Shown here: positions 16,527 to 22,657 of the stretch, piece after piece
Position numbering within the stretch: position 1 is the first letter of the stretch
Layout of the letters: every line of letters starts with the position of its first letter
From: Syntrophaceae bacterium UBA3084
GTDB taxonomy: Bacteria; Desulfobacterota; Syntrophia; Syntrophales; UBA6807
Length of the DNA stretch: 22,657 nucleotides
Assembly: GCA_002367335.1 (NCBI GenBank)
Contig: DFBI01000212.1
Span: forward strand, 4,215-26,871
Direction of reading: 5' to 3'
Made by a program: the position numbers and the translations under genes
The notes under the pieces: model-generated
What the model saw: only the letters and a program-made list of their open reading frames with translations
Databases searched by the model: none
Told to the model about the DNA's origin: nothing

Positions 16527-17348
16527 ATGGCAATTAAAGTATATAAACCAACATCGCCGAGTCGCCGGTCTCAAACTGGTCTGACATTTGATGAAATAAC
16601 ATCAACCGAACCGGAAAAGAGTCTTCTAAGGCCGCTGAAAAGAACGGGAGGACGGAATAACCGAGGACGAATAACAAGCAGACATATAGGCGGACGGCAT
16701 AAAAGGAAATACCGTCTGATCGATTTCAAACGTGAAAAAATGGATATTCCTGCAAAAGTTGCGTCCATAGAATACGATCCAAATCGATCTGCCCGGATTG
16801 CTCTTCTTCATTACTCTGATGGTGAAAAGAGGTATATACTGTGGCCCCTTGGTCTTGAGGTAGGAAACACAGTAATTAGTAGTGACAGGGCGGATATAAA
16901 ACCGGGCAACGCGATTCCTTTAAAAAATATACCGTTAGGTTCTCATATCCATAATGTTGAACTTAAAATTGGTAAAGGAGGACAATTAATAAGAAGCGCT
17001 GGTTCATATGCTCAACTTATGGCGAAGGAAGGAACGTATGCGCAGATCAGGCTTCCGTCAGGGGAGGTCAGAAAGATTCTTATGGAATGTAAGGCTACAA
17101 TTGGACAGATAGGAAACATTGATCATGAAAATGTCAGTATCGGTAAGGCGGGCAGAACGCGGTGGTTGGGAAGGCGATCTAAAGTTCGTGGTGTAGTAAT
17201 GAATCCCGTTGATCATCCTATGGGTGGAGGAGAGGGGAAATCATCCGGCGGAAGACATCCCTGTACTCCATGGGGTGTGCCCACAAAGGGTTATAAAACG
17301 AGAAAGAAAAAACACTCAGACAAGTACATTATAAAGAGAAGAGGTTAA
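16527..17348 (+). CDS. rplB: 50S ribosomal protein L2
   Basis: A 273-residue L2, essential for subunit joining and peptidyl-transferase function. The N-terminal rRNA-binding part (GRNNRGRITSRHIGGRHKR, about residues 42-60) and the C-terminal block DHPMGGGEGKSSGGRHPCTP are intact. The functionally important histidine is H230, equivalent to E. coli H229. The ATG at 16527 follows an AAAAAGGCAAG stretch. Only 3 bp separate its stop from the rpsS start. Nothing is unusual in the protein. Confidence 0.98.
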   Translation: MAIKVYKPTSPSRRSQTGLTFDEITSTEPEKSLLRPLKRTGGRNNRGRITSRHIGGRHKRKYRLIDFKREKMDIPAKVASIEYDPNRSARIALLHYSDGEKRYILWPLGLEVGNTVISSDRADIKPGNAIPLKNIPLGSHIHNVELKIGKGGQLIRSAGSYAQLMAKEGTYAQIRLPSGEVRKILMECKATIGQIGNIDHENVSIGKAGRTRWLGRRSKVRGVVMNPVDHPMGGGEGKSSGGRHPCTPWGVPTKGYKTRKKKHSDKYIIKRRG

Positions 17349-17351
17349 AGG

Positions 17352-17636
17352 GTGGCACGTTCAGTAAAGAAAGGTCCGTATATTGATGAGAATTTGCTTC
17401 GCAAGGTAGAAAACGCCGAAGAAACGAGGAGCAGAACTGTAATAAAAACATGGTCCCGCCGTTCAACGGTTACCCCCGAGTTTGTAGGACATACATTTGC
17501 TGTGCATAATGGAAAAAAATTTATCCCGGTTTTTGTTACGGAAAACATGGTCGGGCATAAGCTTGGCGAATTTGCACCAACAAGAACTTTTTATAGCCAT
17601 GCCGGGGACAGAAAATCACGAATAAAGAGGAAATAA
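17352..17636 (+). CDS. rpsS: 30S ribosomal protein S19
   Basis: A 94-residue S19, which works with S13 in the 30S head near the A-site finger. The product is MARSVKKGPYIDENLL, with GHKLGEFAPTRTF near residues 73-85. The start is a GTG at 17352, 3 bp after rplB, with AGAGG at 17339-17343 upstream. Normally rplV follows within a few tens of bases. Here the next gene is 407 bp away because of inserted elements. Confidence 0.97.
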   Translation: MARSVKKGPYIDENLLRKVENAEETRSRTVIKTWSRRSTVTPEFVGHTFAVHNGKKFIPVFVTENMVGHKLGEFAPTRTFYSHAGDRKSRIKRK

Positions 17637-17717
17637 CGAGTATTAAAAATTGATGGCTTTGTAAAAAGTCCAACTCGTTTGTTGCACTCCACCATTGATT
17701 ATTGTAGCGTACGGTAA

Positions 17718-17922
17718 GGGTCTGTCACGAAATAAGTGTTGCAATTAGGCACTCAGATTTAGGTCAGGCTCACTCGATACGAATGAGCAAAACCGTTCGA
17801 CTGAGCTCACGCCGAAGCCGCAGGAATAGCAGGGCTCTTTTGAGGATTTTGCGATTGAGAACCGGCTAAAAATGGCCTGAAGATAAGATATATAAATGTG
17901 ATACTTATTTCATGGCAGATCC
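17718..17922. mobile_element. inner 205-bp MITE-like element
   Basis: The left terminal repeat GGGTCTGTCACGAAATAA (17718-17735) and the reverse complement of the right one, GGATCTGCCATGAAATAA, match at 17 of 20 positions over 20 bp, with changes at positions 3, 8 and 11. TAA flanks both ends directly (17715-17717 and 17923-17925), fitting a 3-bp target duplication of the TNA kind used by some IS5-family groups. Inside are a 9-bp hairpin with one mismatch (17768-17776 with 17780-17788) and the 24-bp motif at 17794-17817. It has no coding capacity and would need a transposase supplied in trans. It lies inside the outer element. Confidence 0.7.
17794..17817 (-). repeat. 24-bp dispersed motif, copy 2 (inverted)
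   Basis: On the + strand this reads CGTTCGACTGAGCTCACG and onward. Its reverse complement matches 497-520 at 23 of 24 positions. It lies within the inner MITE-like element, roughly in its middle. Copy 1 has no matching terminal repeats around it, so the motif may be a separate dispersed repeat captured by this element, or copy 1 may be a decayed element. Confidence 0.75.
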
Positions 17923-18043
17923 TAAGTGCACCTCATTCCTCAGGTAAGTTTATAATGAGCTTGCTGAAGGACGCGCCTTGAATCTGAAGCTTTTGATTTT
18001 TTACGAGTGCATCAAAATTGGCTCTTGGAGTTTTTAAAGAGAT

Positions 18044-18376
18044 ATGGAAGCAAAAGCAATTGTCAAATATGTAAGAATCTCGCCACAGAAGGCAAGATTA
18101 GTGGTTGATATGATTCGGGGTAAAAGAGCTGGGGAAGCGGAGAGAATCCTAACCTTCACACAGAAGAAGGCTGCAGGTATTGTAAAAAAAGTTTTAAAAT
18201 CTGCTATTGCAAATGCAACCCAGAATCCGAATATTGATGAAAACATACTCTATGTTAAGGAAATATTTGTTGGTCAGGGTCCTTCATTGAAAAGATGGAG
18301 AGCACGGGCACAGGGAAGGGCTGCGTCGATAAAAAAGCGAATGAGCCATATAACAGTAGTTCTTGATGAAAAGTGA
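18044..18376 (+). CDS. rplV: 50S ribosomal protein L22
   Basis: A 110-residue L22, whose beta-hairpin lines the exit tunnel next to L4. The start MEAKAIVKYVRISPQKARLV is the family opening. The hairpin region GPSLKRWRARAQGRA (about residues 82-96) is intact, as expected for a macrolide-sensitive form. The ATG at 18044 has only a weak AAAGAGA (18037-18042 region), with GGAG at 18027-18030 further off. Its upstream region has been changed by the nested insertions, which separate it from rpsS by 407 bp and may affect its expression. Confidence 0.97.
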   Translation: MEAKAIVKYVRISPQKARLVVDMIRGKRAGEAERILTFTQKKAAGIVKKVLKSAIANATQNPNIDENILYVKEIFVGQGPSLKRWRARAQGRAASIKKRMSHITVVLDEK

Positions 18377-18394
18377 GAAAACAGGAGGTCAAGC

Positions 18395-19042
18395 TTGGGA
18401 CAAAAGGTAAATCCTGTCGGGTTTAGGCTAGGTTTCGTTAAAACTTGGGATTCCCAGTGGTTTGCGAAAAAAAATTATAGCAAATTACTTCATGAAGATA
18501 TAAAAATTAAAAGATATCTGAAAAAGAAGTTTTATCACGCTGGTATATCGAAGATACAAATTGAAAGAGCTGCTGACAAGGCCAAGATTAATATGTGGTC
18601 GGCTCGTCCTGGAATCATTATAGGTAGAAAAGGGACCGAGATAGAAAAGCTGAAAAAAGACCTTGAGAAAATGATAACGGGTGAAGTTATTATCAATATT
18701 CTCGAAGTACGGAAACCAGAGGTGAACGCACAGCTCGTTGCTGAGAATATCGCTCTTCAGCTTGTGAGAAGGGTCGCGTTCAGAAGAGCAATGAAAAGAA
18801 GCGTAACCTCGGCACTTAAATTTGGCGCTCAGGGAATCAGGGTGTCCTGTGCCGGAAGACTGGGCGGAGCTGAAATGGCACGAAGGGAATGGTACAGAGA
18901 GGGAAGAGTACCCCTGCATACTTTGAGAGCTGATATAGATTATGGTTTCGCTGAAGCAATGACAACGTACGGAGTTATAGGTGTGAAGGTTCTCATTTTT
19001 CACGGAGAGATTTTGCATGACAAGGGAGAAAGTAGCAGTTAA
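18395..19042 (+). CDS. rpsC: 30S ribosomal protein S3
   Basis: A 215-residue S3, part of the mRNA entry tunnel helicase with S4 and S5. The KH domain is visible with the GRKG loop at residues 77-80. The C-terminal domain carries SCAGRLGGAEMARREWYREG. The start is a TTG at 18395 with a strong AGGAGGT (18383-18389) 5 bases upstream; the product MGQKVNPVGFRLG is the exact family start, so the rare start codon is well supported. It lies 18 bp after rplV and 68 bp before rplP. Confidence 0.98.
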   Translation: MGQKVNPVGFRLGFVKTWDSQWFAKKNYSKLLHEDIKIKRYLKKKFYHAGISKIQIERAADKAKINMWSARPGIIIGRKGTEIEKLKKDLEKMITGEVIINILEVRKPEVNAQLVAENIALQLVRRVAFRRAMKRSVTSALKFGAQGIRVSCAGRLGGAEMARREWYREGRVPLHTLRADIDYGFAEAMTTYGVIGVKVLIFHGEILHDKGESSS

Positions 19043-19110
19043 GAATGATTAGGTGTCAGTAGTCGCGCCGGTTGTAGATAAATATGGGATGCAAGATCGG
19101 GATATGAATT

Positions 19111-19533
19111 ATGCTAGCTCCAAAAAGAGTAAAATATAGAAAACTGCAAAAGGGTCGCATGGCCGGTAAATCCAAGGGAAATAATAAGATTGATTTTGGT
19201 TTGTACGGTATTCAGGCGGTGGTGTGTGGCCGTATAACTGCGAGGCAGATTGAAGCAGCCCGTATTGCCATGACCCGGTATGTGAGACGTGGCGGGAAAA
19301 TCTGGATAAGAATATTTCCCCATAAGTCTATTACAAAGAAACCGGCGGAGACACGTATGGGCAAAGGAAAAGGTTCTCCTGAAGAGTGGGTAGCTGTGGT
19401 AAAGCCAGGTAGGGTTCTTTATGAAATAGAAGGTGTCTCAAAGGAAGTGGCTCAAGAAGCTTGCAGGTTGGCATCTCATAAATTACCAATAGCAACGAAG
19501 TTCCTTACCAGGGAGATATTTGATGAGAATTAA
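19111..19533 (+). CDS. rplP: 50S ribosomal protein L16
   Basis: A 140-residue L16 near the A-site of the large subunit. The start MLAPKRVKYRKLQKGRMAG and the MGKGKGSPEEWVAVV loop (about residues 82-96) are typical. The ATG at 19111 was chosen over an out-of-frame ATG at 19104; a CGGGA stretch (19098-19102) is the best ribosome-binding site. The 68-bp gap before it holds no clear signal. Its last 11 bases overlap the start of rpmC, so the two are probably translationally coupled. Confidence 0.97.
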   Translation: MLAPKRVKYRKLQKGRMAGKSKGNNKIDFGLYGIQAVVCGRITARQIEAARIAMTRYVRRGGKIWIRIFPHKSITKKPAETRMGKGKGSPEEWVAVVKPGRVLYEIEGVSKEVAQEACRLASHKLPIATKFLTREIFDEN

Positions 19534-19717
19534 AGAAATTAGAGATCTTGATGTCATGGAGCTAAAGCAAAAAGAAAGAAATCTCGTTGAAGAACTTTTC
19601 AGGCTCCGGTTTAGACATGGTACTGGGCAGTTAGATTCCTCTTCTTCCTTGAAACAAGTCAGAAAAGATATTGCCCGTATAAAAACGATCCTCAGGGAAA
19701 AGGAGAATATTAATTAA
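19523..19717 (+). CDS. rpmC: 50S ribosomal protein L29
   Basis: A 64-residue helical hairpin protein at the tunnel exit beside L23. The product is MRIKEIRDLDVMELKQKERN, with the family pattern LFRLRFRHGTGQLDSSS at about residues 26-42. The frame extends upstream to a TTG at 19520, but the ATG at 19523 has AGGGAGA (19510-19516) 6 bases before it and gives the usual N-terminus. It overlaps rplP by 11 bp, and rpsQ starts 3 bp after its stop. Confidence 0.96.
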   Translation: MRIKEIRDLDVMELKQKERNLVEELFRLRFRHGTGQLDSSSSLKQVRKDIARIKTILREKENIN

Positions 19718-19720
19718 GCT

Positions 19721-19978
19721 ATGGCAGAAAGAGGTAATAAAAGAACCATGATGGGTGTTGTTGTCAGCGATAAAATGGCTAAAACGGTTGTTGTTTTGTC
19801 GGAAAGATTAATTAAACATCCCCAATTTCATAAATATTTGAGGAGGCATGTTAAATATAAGGTTCATGATGAGAAAGGTATATGCAATATAGGTGATAAG
19901 GTGCTGATTGTCGAATCGCCTCCGCTCAGTAAGGATAAGAGATGGAGGATAGGGAAGGTACTGAAAAAAGCTAAGTGA
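19721..19978 (+). CDS. rpsQ: 30S ribosomal protein S17
   Basis: An 85-residue S17, an OB-fold primary binder of the 16S 5' domain. Typical segments are MMGVVVSDKMAKTVVV (residues 10-25), KYKVHDE (about 46-52) and CNIGDKVLIVESPPLSKDKRW. The ATG at 19721 lies 3 bp after rpmC, with AGGAGAA (around 19699-19706) upstream at longer than ideal spacing. A 50-bp gap without clear signals leads to rplN. Confidence 0.97.
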   Translation: MAERGNKRTMMGVVVSDKMAKTVVVLSERLIKHPQFHKYLRRHVKYKVHDEKGICNIGDKVLIVESPPLSKDKRWRIGKVLKKAK

Positions 19979-20028
19979 TGAAGAATGCCTGCCGGCTGTT
20001 ATATGGTGGATATGTTGCGGGGTGATTT

Positions 20029-20397
20029 ATGATACAGATGCAGACAATGTTAAGTGTAGCAGATAATTCGGGTGCTAAAAAAGTTTCTTGTATAAAAGTC
20101 TTAGGTGGAACCAGAAGGCGATATGCTTCTGTGGGTGATGTTATAGTCGTATCTGTGAAAGAGGCAATTCCCAATTCCAAGGTTAAAAAAGGGGATGTTA
20201 TGAAGGCAGTTGTTGTAAGGGCAAAAAAGGAAATTGGCCGATATGATGGTTCGTCTCTCAGGTTTGACGACAATTCCGCTGTGTTAATTAATGAGCAGTT
20301 AGAACCTATTGGAACAAGGATATTCGGACCTGTGGCTCGTGAGCTAAGAGCCAGGCAGTTTATGAAAATAGTATCCTTAGCCCCTGAGGTTGTATAG
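20029..20397 (+). CDS. rplN: 50S ribosomal protein L14
   Basis: A 122-residue L14, which lies at the subunit interface and is bound by silencing factor RsfS in many bacteria. The start MIQMQTMLSVADNSGAKKV and the tail RELRARQFMKIVSLAPEVV match the family closely. The ATG at 20029 follows GGGGTGA (20019-20025). Length is exactly typical. It lies in the normal spc order between S17 and L24. Confidence 0.98.
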   Translation: MIQMQTMLSVADNSGAKKVSCIKVLGGTRRRYASVGDVIVVSVKEAIPNSKVKKGDVMKAVVVRAKKEIGRYDGSSLRFDDNSAVLINEQLEPIGTRIFGPVARELRARQFMKIVSLAPEVV

Positions 20398-20437
20398 TGC
20401 TTAGTTTGTTTTAGAAAGATACAATGAGGATTTCAAA

Positions 20438-20758
20438 ATGCACACAATGCATATAAAAAAAGGCGATACGGTTACGATCATATCCGGGAAGGAAAAAGGG
20501 AGAACCGGGAAGGTCCTTATTGTCATAAAAGATAAACATCGCGTCATAGTTGAGAAAATGAATATGGTAAAGAAGCATCAGAAACCTGATGCTATGGGTA
20601 AGGGTGGTATTGTTGAAAAGGAAGGGTCCATCCATGTGTCCAATGTGATGCTGGTATGTAATAAGTGTAATACGGGCGTCAAGATAGAGCATAAGGTGCT
20701 GGAAAATGGTAACAAAGTGCGTGTCTGCAAGAAATGCAAAGAAATATTGGATGAATAG
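20438..20758 (+). CDS. rplX: 50S ribosomal protein L24 with two CxxC pairs
   Basis: A 106-residue L24, an assembly initiator of the 50S. The KOW motif is at about residues 5-32 (HIKKGDTVTIISGKEKGRTG). The C-terminal part has C74/C77 and C97/C100, a likely zinc ribbon that enterobacterial L24 lacks but many other bacteria have. The ATG at 20438 is preferred over the in-frame ATG at 20447 because TGAGGA (20425-20430) lies 7 bases upstream; the second start would cut 3 residues. rplE follows after 12 bp. Confidence 0.96.
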   Translation: MHTMHIKKGDTVTIISGKEKGRTGKVLIVIKDKHRVIVEKMNMVKKHQKPDAMGKGGIVEKEGSIHVSNVMLVCNKCNTGVKIEHKVLENGNKVRVCKKCKEILDE

Positions 20759-20770
20759 GTCGGGGTGTTT

Positions 20771-21310
20771 ATGTCAAGATTAAGGGAGTACTATCAGAAA
20801 GAAGTAGTTCCTGCTCTGATAGAGAAATTAAAGCATAAAAACAAGATGGAAGTGCCCGGAATCGAGAAAGTTGTCGTGAATATGGGTTTGGGTGAGGCGA
20901 TCCAAAATATCAAGATATTGAACAGCGCTACTGACGAACTGTCCATGATTGTGGGACAAAAACCTGTTGTTACGAAGGCGAGGAAATCAATTGCTACTTT
21001 TAAACTTCGTAAAGGCATGTCAATAGGATGCATGGTAACCTTGCGTAAAGAGCGAATGTATGAGTTTCTAGACAGGCTCGTAAGCGTGGCCATCCCACGA
21101 ATTAGAGATTTCAGGGGAATTCCGTCAAAGTCTTTTGACGGAAGGGGAAATTTCTCTATGGGGATTAAAGAACAGTTTATTTTTCCTGAAATCGAATATG
21201 ACAAGATCGATCAAGTCAGGGGTATGAATATAACCATTGTTACATCTGCGAAAACTGATGATGAGGCAAGAGAACTCTTGAGACTTATGGGAGTTCCATT
21301 TCGAAATTAA
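20771..21310 (+). CDS. rplE: 50S ribosomal protein L5
   Basis: A 179-residue L5, which binds 5S rRNA and contacts the P-site tRNA and S13. Conserved blocks include GIEKVVVNMGLGEA (about residues 32-45), GQKPVVTKARKSIATFKLR, and RGMNITIVTSAKTDDEAREL near the end. An upstream in-frame GTG at 20765 would add two residues. The ATG at 20771, with CGGGG (20761-20765) just ahead, gives the canonical MSRLREYY. rpsN starts 24 bp after its stop. Confidence 0.97.
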   Translation: MSRLREYYQKEVVPALIEKLKHKNKMEVPGIEKVVVNMGLGEAIQNIKILNSATDELSMIVGQKPVVTKARKSIATFKLRKGMSIGCMVTLRKERMYEFLDRLVSVAIPRIRDFRGIPSKSFDGRGNFSMGIKEQFIFPEIEYDKIDQVRGMNITIVTSAKTDDEARELLRLMGVPFRN

Positions 21311-21334
21311 GTGTAAGCGCCTGAAGGAGTGAAT

Positions 21335-21520
21335 GTGGCAAAGAAATCCTTAATTGCAAAAGCGAAGAAGAAGAAGAAATTTCCTGTCAGGGAATATAAT
21401 CGATGTCCTATCTGTGGGAGGCCCCGTGCATATTATCGGAAATTTGATATGTGTAGATTATGTTTACGGAAGTGTGCACTGAACGGGGAAATTCCCGGTG
21501 TGATAAAATCGAGCTGGTAA
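21335..21520 (+). CDS. rpsN: 30S ribosomal protein S14, zinc-binding short type
   Basis: A 61-residue S14 of the zinc (type Z) class, with C24/C27 and C40/C43 (RCPICGRPR and MCRLCLRK). The longer zinc-free form has about 101 residues. The start is a GTG at 21335, with AAGGAG (21324-21329) 5 bases upstream, giving MAKKSLIAKAKKKKKF. An in-frame GTG at 21329 overlaps that site and is unlikely. It lies between rplE and rpsH, the ancestral spc position. Confidence 0.96.
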   Translation: MAKKSLIAKAKKKKKFPVREYNRCPICGRPRAYYRKFDMCRLCLRKCALNGEIPGVIKSSW

Positions 21521-21532
21521 AGGAGAAACGTT

Positions 21533-21937
21533 ATGGGAATGTCTGATCCTATTGCTGATATGCTGACAAGAATAAGAAATGCCAATCATCGAAAATTCAG
21601 AAATGTTGATGTCTTTCTTTCAAAAGTTAATATAAATATTGCAAAAGTAATGAAGAAAACAGGATATATCAGTGGATTTGAAGTCAAAAAGGATAGCGAT
21701 AGTCCGAAAGGGATGTTGAGAATATATCTTAAGTATTCGGTTTCAAAAGAGCGAATTATAACCGGTATACAGAGGATCAGTAAGCCTGGGAGAAGGTGCT
21801 ATGCTGGGAGTTCGGGAATTCCCAGGGTTCTGAATGGTTATGGTTTCGCTATTATTTCGACATCCAAAGGTATCGTAACCGACGAAGAAGCCAGGGGAAT
21901 GAATGTGGGCGGCGAAATCCTCTGTAATATATGGTAG
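21533..21937 (+). CDS. rpsH: 30S ribosomal protein S8
   Basis: A 134-residue S8, which binds the central domain of 16S rRNA and in E. coli represses the spc operon. The start MGMSDPIADMLTRIRNAN and the C-terminal STSKGIVTDEEARGMNVGGE block are typical. The ATG at 21533 is favoured over the in-frame ATG at 21539 because AAGGAGA (21519-21525) lies 7 bases from it. I did not find a clear S8-box mimic near rplE here. Confidence 0.97.
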   Translation: MGMSDPIADMLTRIRNANHRKFRNVDVFLSKVNINIAKVMKKTGYISGFEVKKDSDSPKGMLRIYLKYSVSKERIITGIQRISKPGRRCYAGSSGIPRVLNGYGFAIISTSKGIVTDEEARGMNVGGEILCNIW

Positions 21938-21965
21938 TATGACGTAAAAATCTGGAGATAGACTC

Positions 21966-22505
21966 ATGTCAAGAATTGGCAAAAAGCCGATAGAAATTCC
22001 TAAAGGCGTAAAGATTAAACTAGATAGATCTGAAGTGGTGGTCGAAGGTCCTAAGGGGACTCTTACACGGGGGATTCCTAAAGAAGTGGAACTTTCAGTG
22101 GATAATGATAATATTCTTGTGAAAAGACTTTCTGATAACAAACGTGGAAGATCTTTCCATGGTCTTGTGAGGACATTAATTGCTAATATGGTAACCGGTG
22201 TTAGTGGCGGCTTTGATAAGTCTCTTGAGATAAGCGGTGTTGGATATCGTGCAGAAGTTCAAAATGATATCCTGAGATTATTTATCGGTTTTTCTGATCC
22301 TGTAGAATACAAAATCTCCAAAGATGTTTCTATAAAAGTTGTCAAGAATACAAACATAACTATCTCTGGCATAGACAAGGAGTTTGTTGGAAGAGTGGCA
22401 GCGGAGATAAGAGATTTTAAAAAACCTGAGCCATACAAGGGAAAAGGAATCATGTATGCGGGTGAAAAGATAAGAAGGAAAGTCGGCAAGGCTGCTGGTG
22501 TATAA
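21966..22505 (+). CDS. rplF: 50S ribosomal protein L6
   Basis: A 179-residue L6 of two related alpha-beta domains, located near the sarcin-ricin loop. The start MSRIGKKPIEIPKGVK and the C-terminal signature PEPYKGKGIMYAGEKIRRK-VGKA are unmistakable. The ATG at 21966 follows TGGAGA (21953-21958). It is 28 bp after rpsH and 28 bp before rplR. There is nothing odd in length or composition. Confidence 0.98.
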   Translation: MSRIGKKPIEIPKGVKIKLDRSEVVVEGPKGTLTRGIPKEVELSVDNDNILVKRLSDNKRGRSFHGLVRTLIANMVTGVSGGFDKSLEISGVGYRAEVQNDILRLFIGFSDPVEYKISKDVSIKVVKNTNITISGIDKEFVGRVAAEIRDFKKPEPYKGKGIMYAGEKIRRKVGKAAGV

Positions 22506-22533
22506 CAAAGAGTTTATACAGAGAGGTTTAACT

Positions 22534-22657
22534 TTGGGATCAACAAATAAACTGCAATTGATAAGACAGAAACGTAAGACCAGAGTTCGAAGCAAAATCT
22601 TTGGTACTGAAGAAAGGCCGCGCCTTTCAGTTTTTCGGAGTTCCAGACATATATATG
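22534..22657 (+). CDS. rplR: 50S ribosomal protein L18 (5' part, cut by window end)
   Basis: The first 41 codons are visible and the gene runs off the window. The product contains NKLQLIRQKRKTRVRSKIFG and then TEERPRLSVFRSSRHIY, the diagnostic L18 N-terminal region that binds 5S rRNA. The start is a TTG at 22534 with AGAGGT (22522-22527) about 6 bases upstream. No ATG occurs in frame nearby, so the TTG is the best choice. It is the expected gene after rplF. Confidence 0.93.
   Translation, partial: MGSTNKLQLIRQKRKTRVRSKIFGTEERPRLSVFRSSRHIY

Larger units (their letters stand above)
17651..18014. mobile_element. outer miniature inverted-repeat element (interrupted)
   Basis: The left end TGATGGCTTTGTAAAAAG (from 17651) and the reverse complement of the right end, TGATGCACTCGTAAAAAA (ending at 18014), agree at 15 of the first 20 positions. 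AAAT occurs at 17647-17650 and 18015-18018, a possible 4-bp target duplication, though the sequence is A/T-rich. With the inner element and one TAA removed, the length is 156 bp, a typical non-autonomous miniature-element size. The rejoined centre (GCGTAC...GTGCAC) keeps weak dyad symmetry. No transposase is encoded. Ends of this type are, from memory, common spacer repeats in deltaproteobacteria; that was not checked. Confidence 0.6.
17637..18043. other. expanded rpsS-rplV spacer carrying nested elements
   Basis: This 407-bp gap contains no credible gene. It can be parsed completely: 17637-17650 operon flank; an outer element 17651-18014 (itself split); an inner element 17718-17922; and operon flank 18019-18043 leading to rplV. 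Removing both elements and one copy of each short duplication leaves a 39-bp gap, an ordinary spacing for this operon. This arithmetic supports a two-step insertion history. Confidence 0.75.

Noticed and set aside
18485..19018. 177-codon antisense open frame across rpsC
   Set aside because: It is a reverse-frame shadow of an unmistakable S3 gene. The same holds for the antisense frames inside rplA, rpoB, rpoC, tuf and rplE.
19523..19533. Overlap of rplP and rpmC as a sign of frameshift
   Set aside because: Both proteins have full length and canonical ends; an 11-bp overlap with a good internal ribosome-binding site is normal operon packing.

Overview
This window is a long, single-strand, almost purely housekeeping block: the secE-nusG-rplKAJL-rpoBC cluster joined directly to the str, S10 and spc ribosomal-protein clusters. 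Every recognised gene reads on the + strand. Gene order (tRNA-rpmG-tRNA-Trp-secE-nusG), moderate A+T content, a zinc-type S14, a zinc-type L33, an L24 with two CxxC pairs, and the character of EF-Tu, RpoB and RpoC suggest a deltaproteobacterium in the broad sense (Desulfobacterota, perhaps Syntrophales- or Desulfobacterales-like). That placement is inference from protein character; no 16S gene is present.

Layout: 1-27 is the 3' end of a tRNA (probably Thr), then rpmG. A spacer of about 400 bp (200-593) holds an imperfect inverted repeat and one copy of a 24-bp dispersed motif. tRNA-Trp, secE and nusG follow, then rplK, rplA, an L10-type autoregulatory leader, rplJ, rplL, rpoB, a palindrome-filled spacer, and rpoC. 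Next come rpsL, rpsG and tuf (no fusA between them), then rpsJ, an intrinsic-terminator-like hairpin, rplC, rplD, rplW, rplB and rpsS. A 407-bp spacer holds a nested pair of miniature transposon-like elements. It is followed by rplV, rpsC, rplP, rpmC, rpsQ, rplN, rplX, rplE, rpsN, rpsH, rplF and the 5' end of rplR, cut by the window edge.

The genes together make the transcription core (beta and beta' with NusG and NusE/S10), the L1 and L7/L12 stalks, the decoding and assembly proteins of the small subunit, EF-Tu, and the exit-tunnel and peptidyl-transferase proteins of the large subunit. All visible reading frames are intact and of family length.

No new protein-coding system was found. The unusual content lies in the spacers: (i) an apparent element-within-element insertion between rpsS and rplV, where deleting both elements leaves an ordinary 39-bp gap; (ii) a shared 24-bp motif (one mismatch) about 17 kb apart in opposite orientation; (iii) a large palindrome between rpoB and rpoC; (iv) a terminator-like hairpin inside the S10 operon; and (v) absence of fusA from the str cluster and of a tuf gene from the tRNA-rpmG junction.
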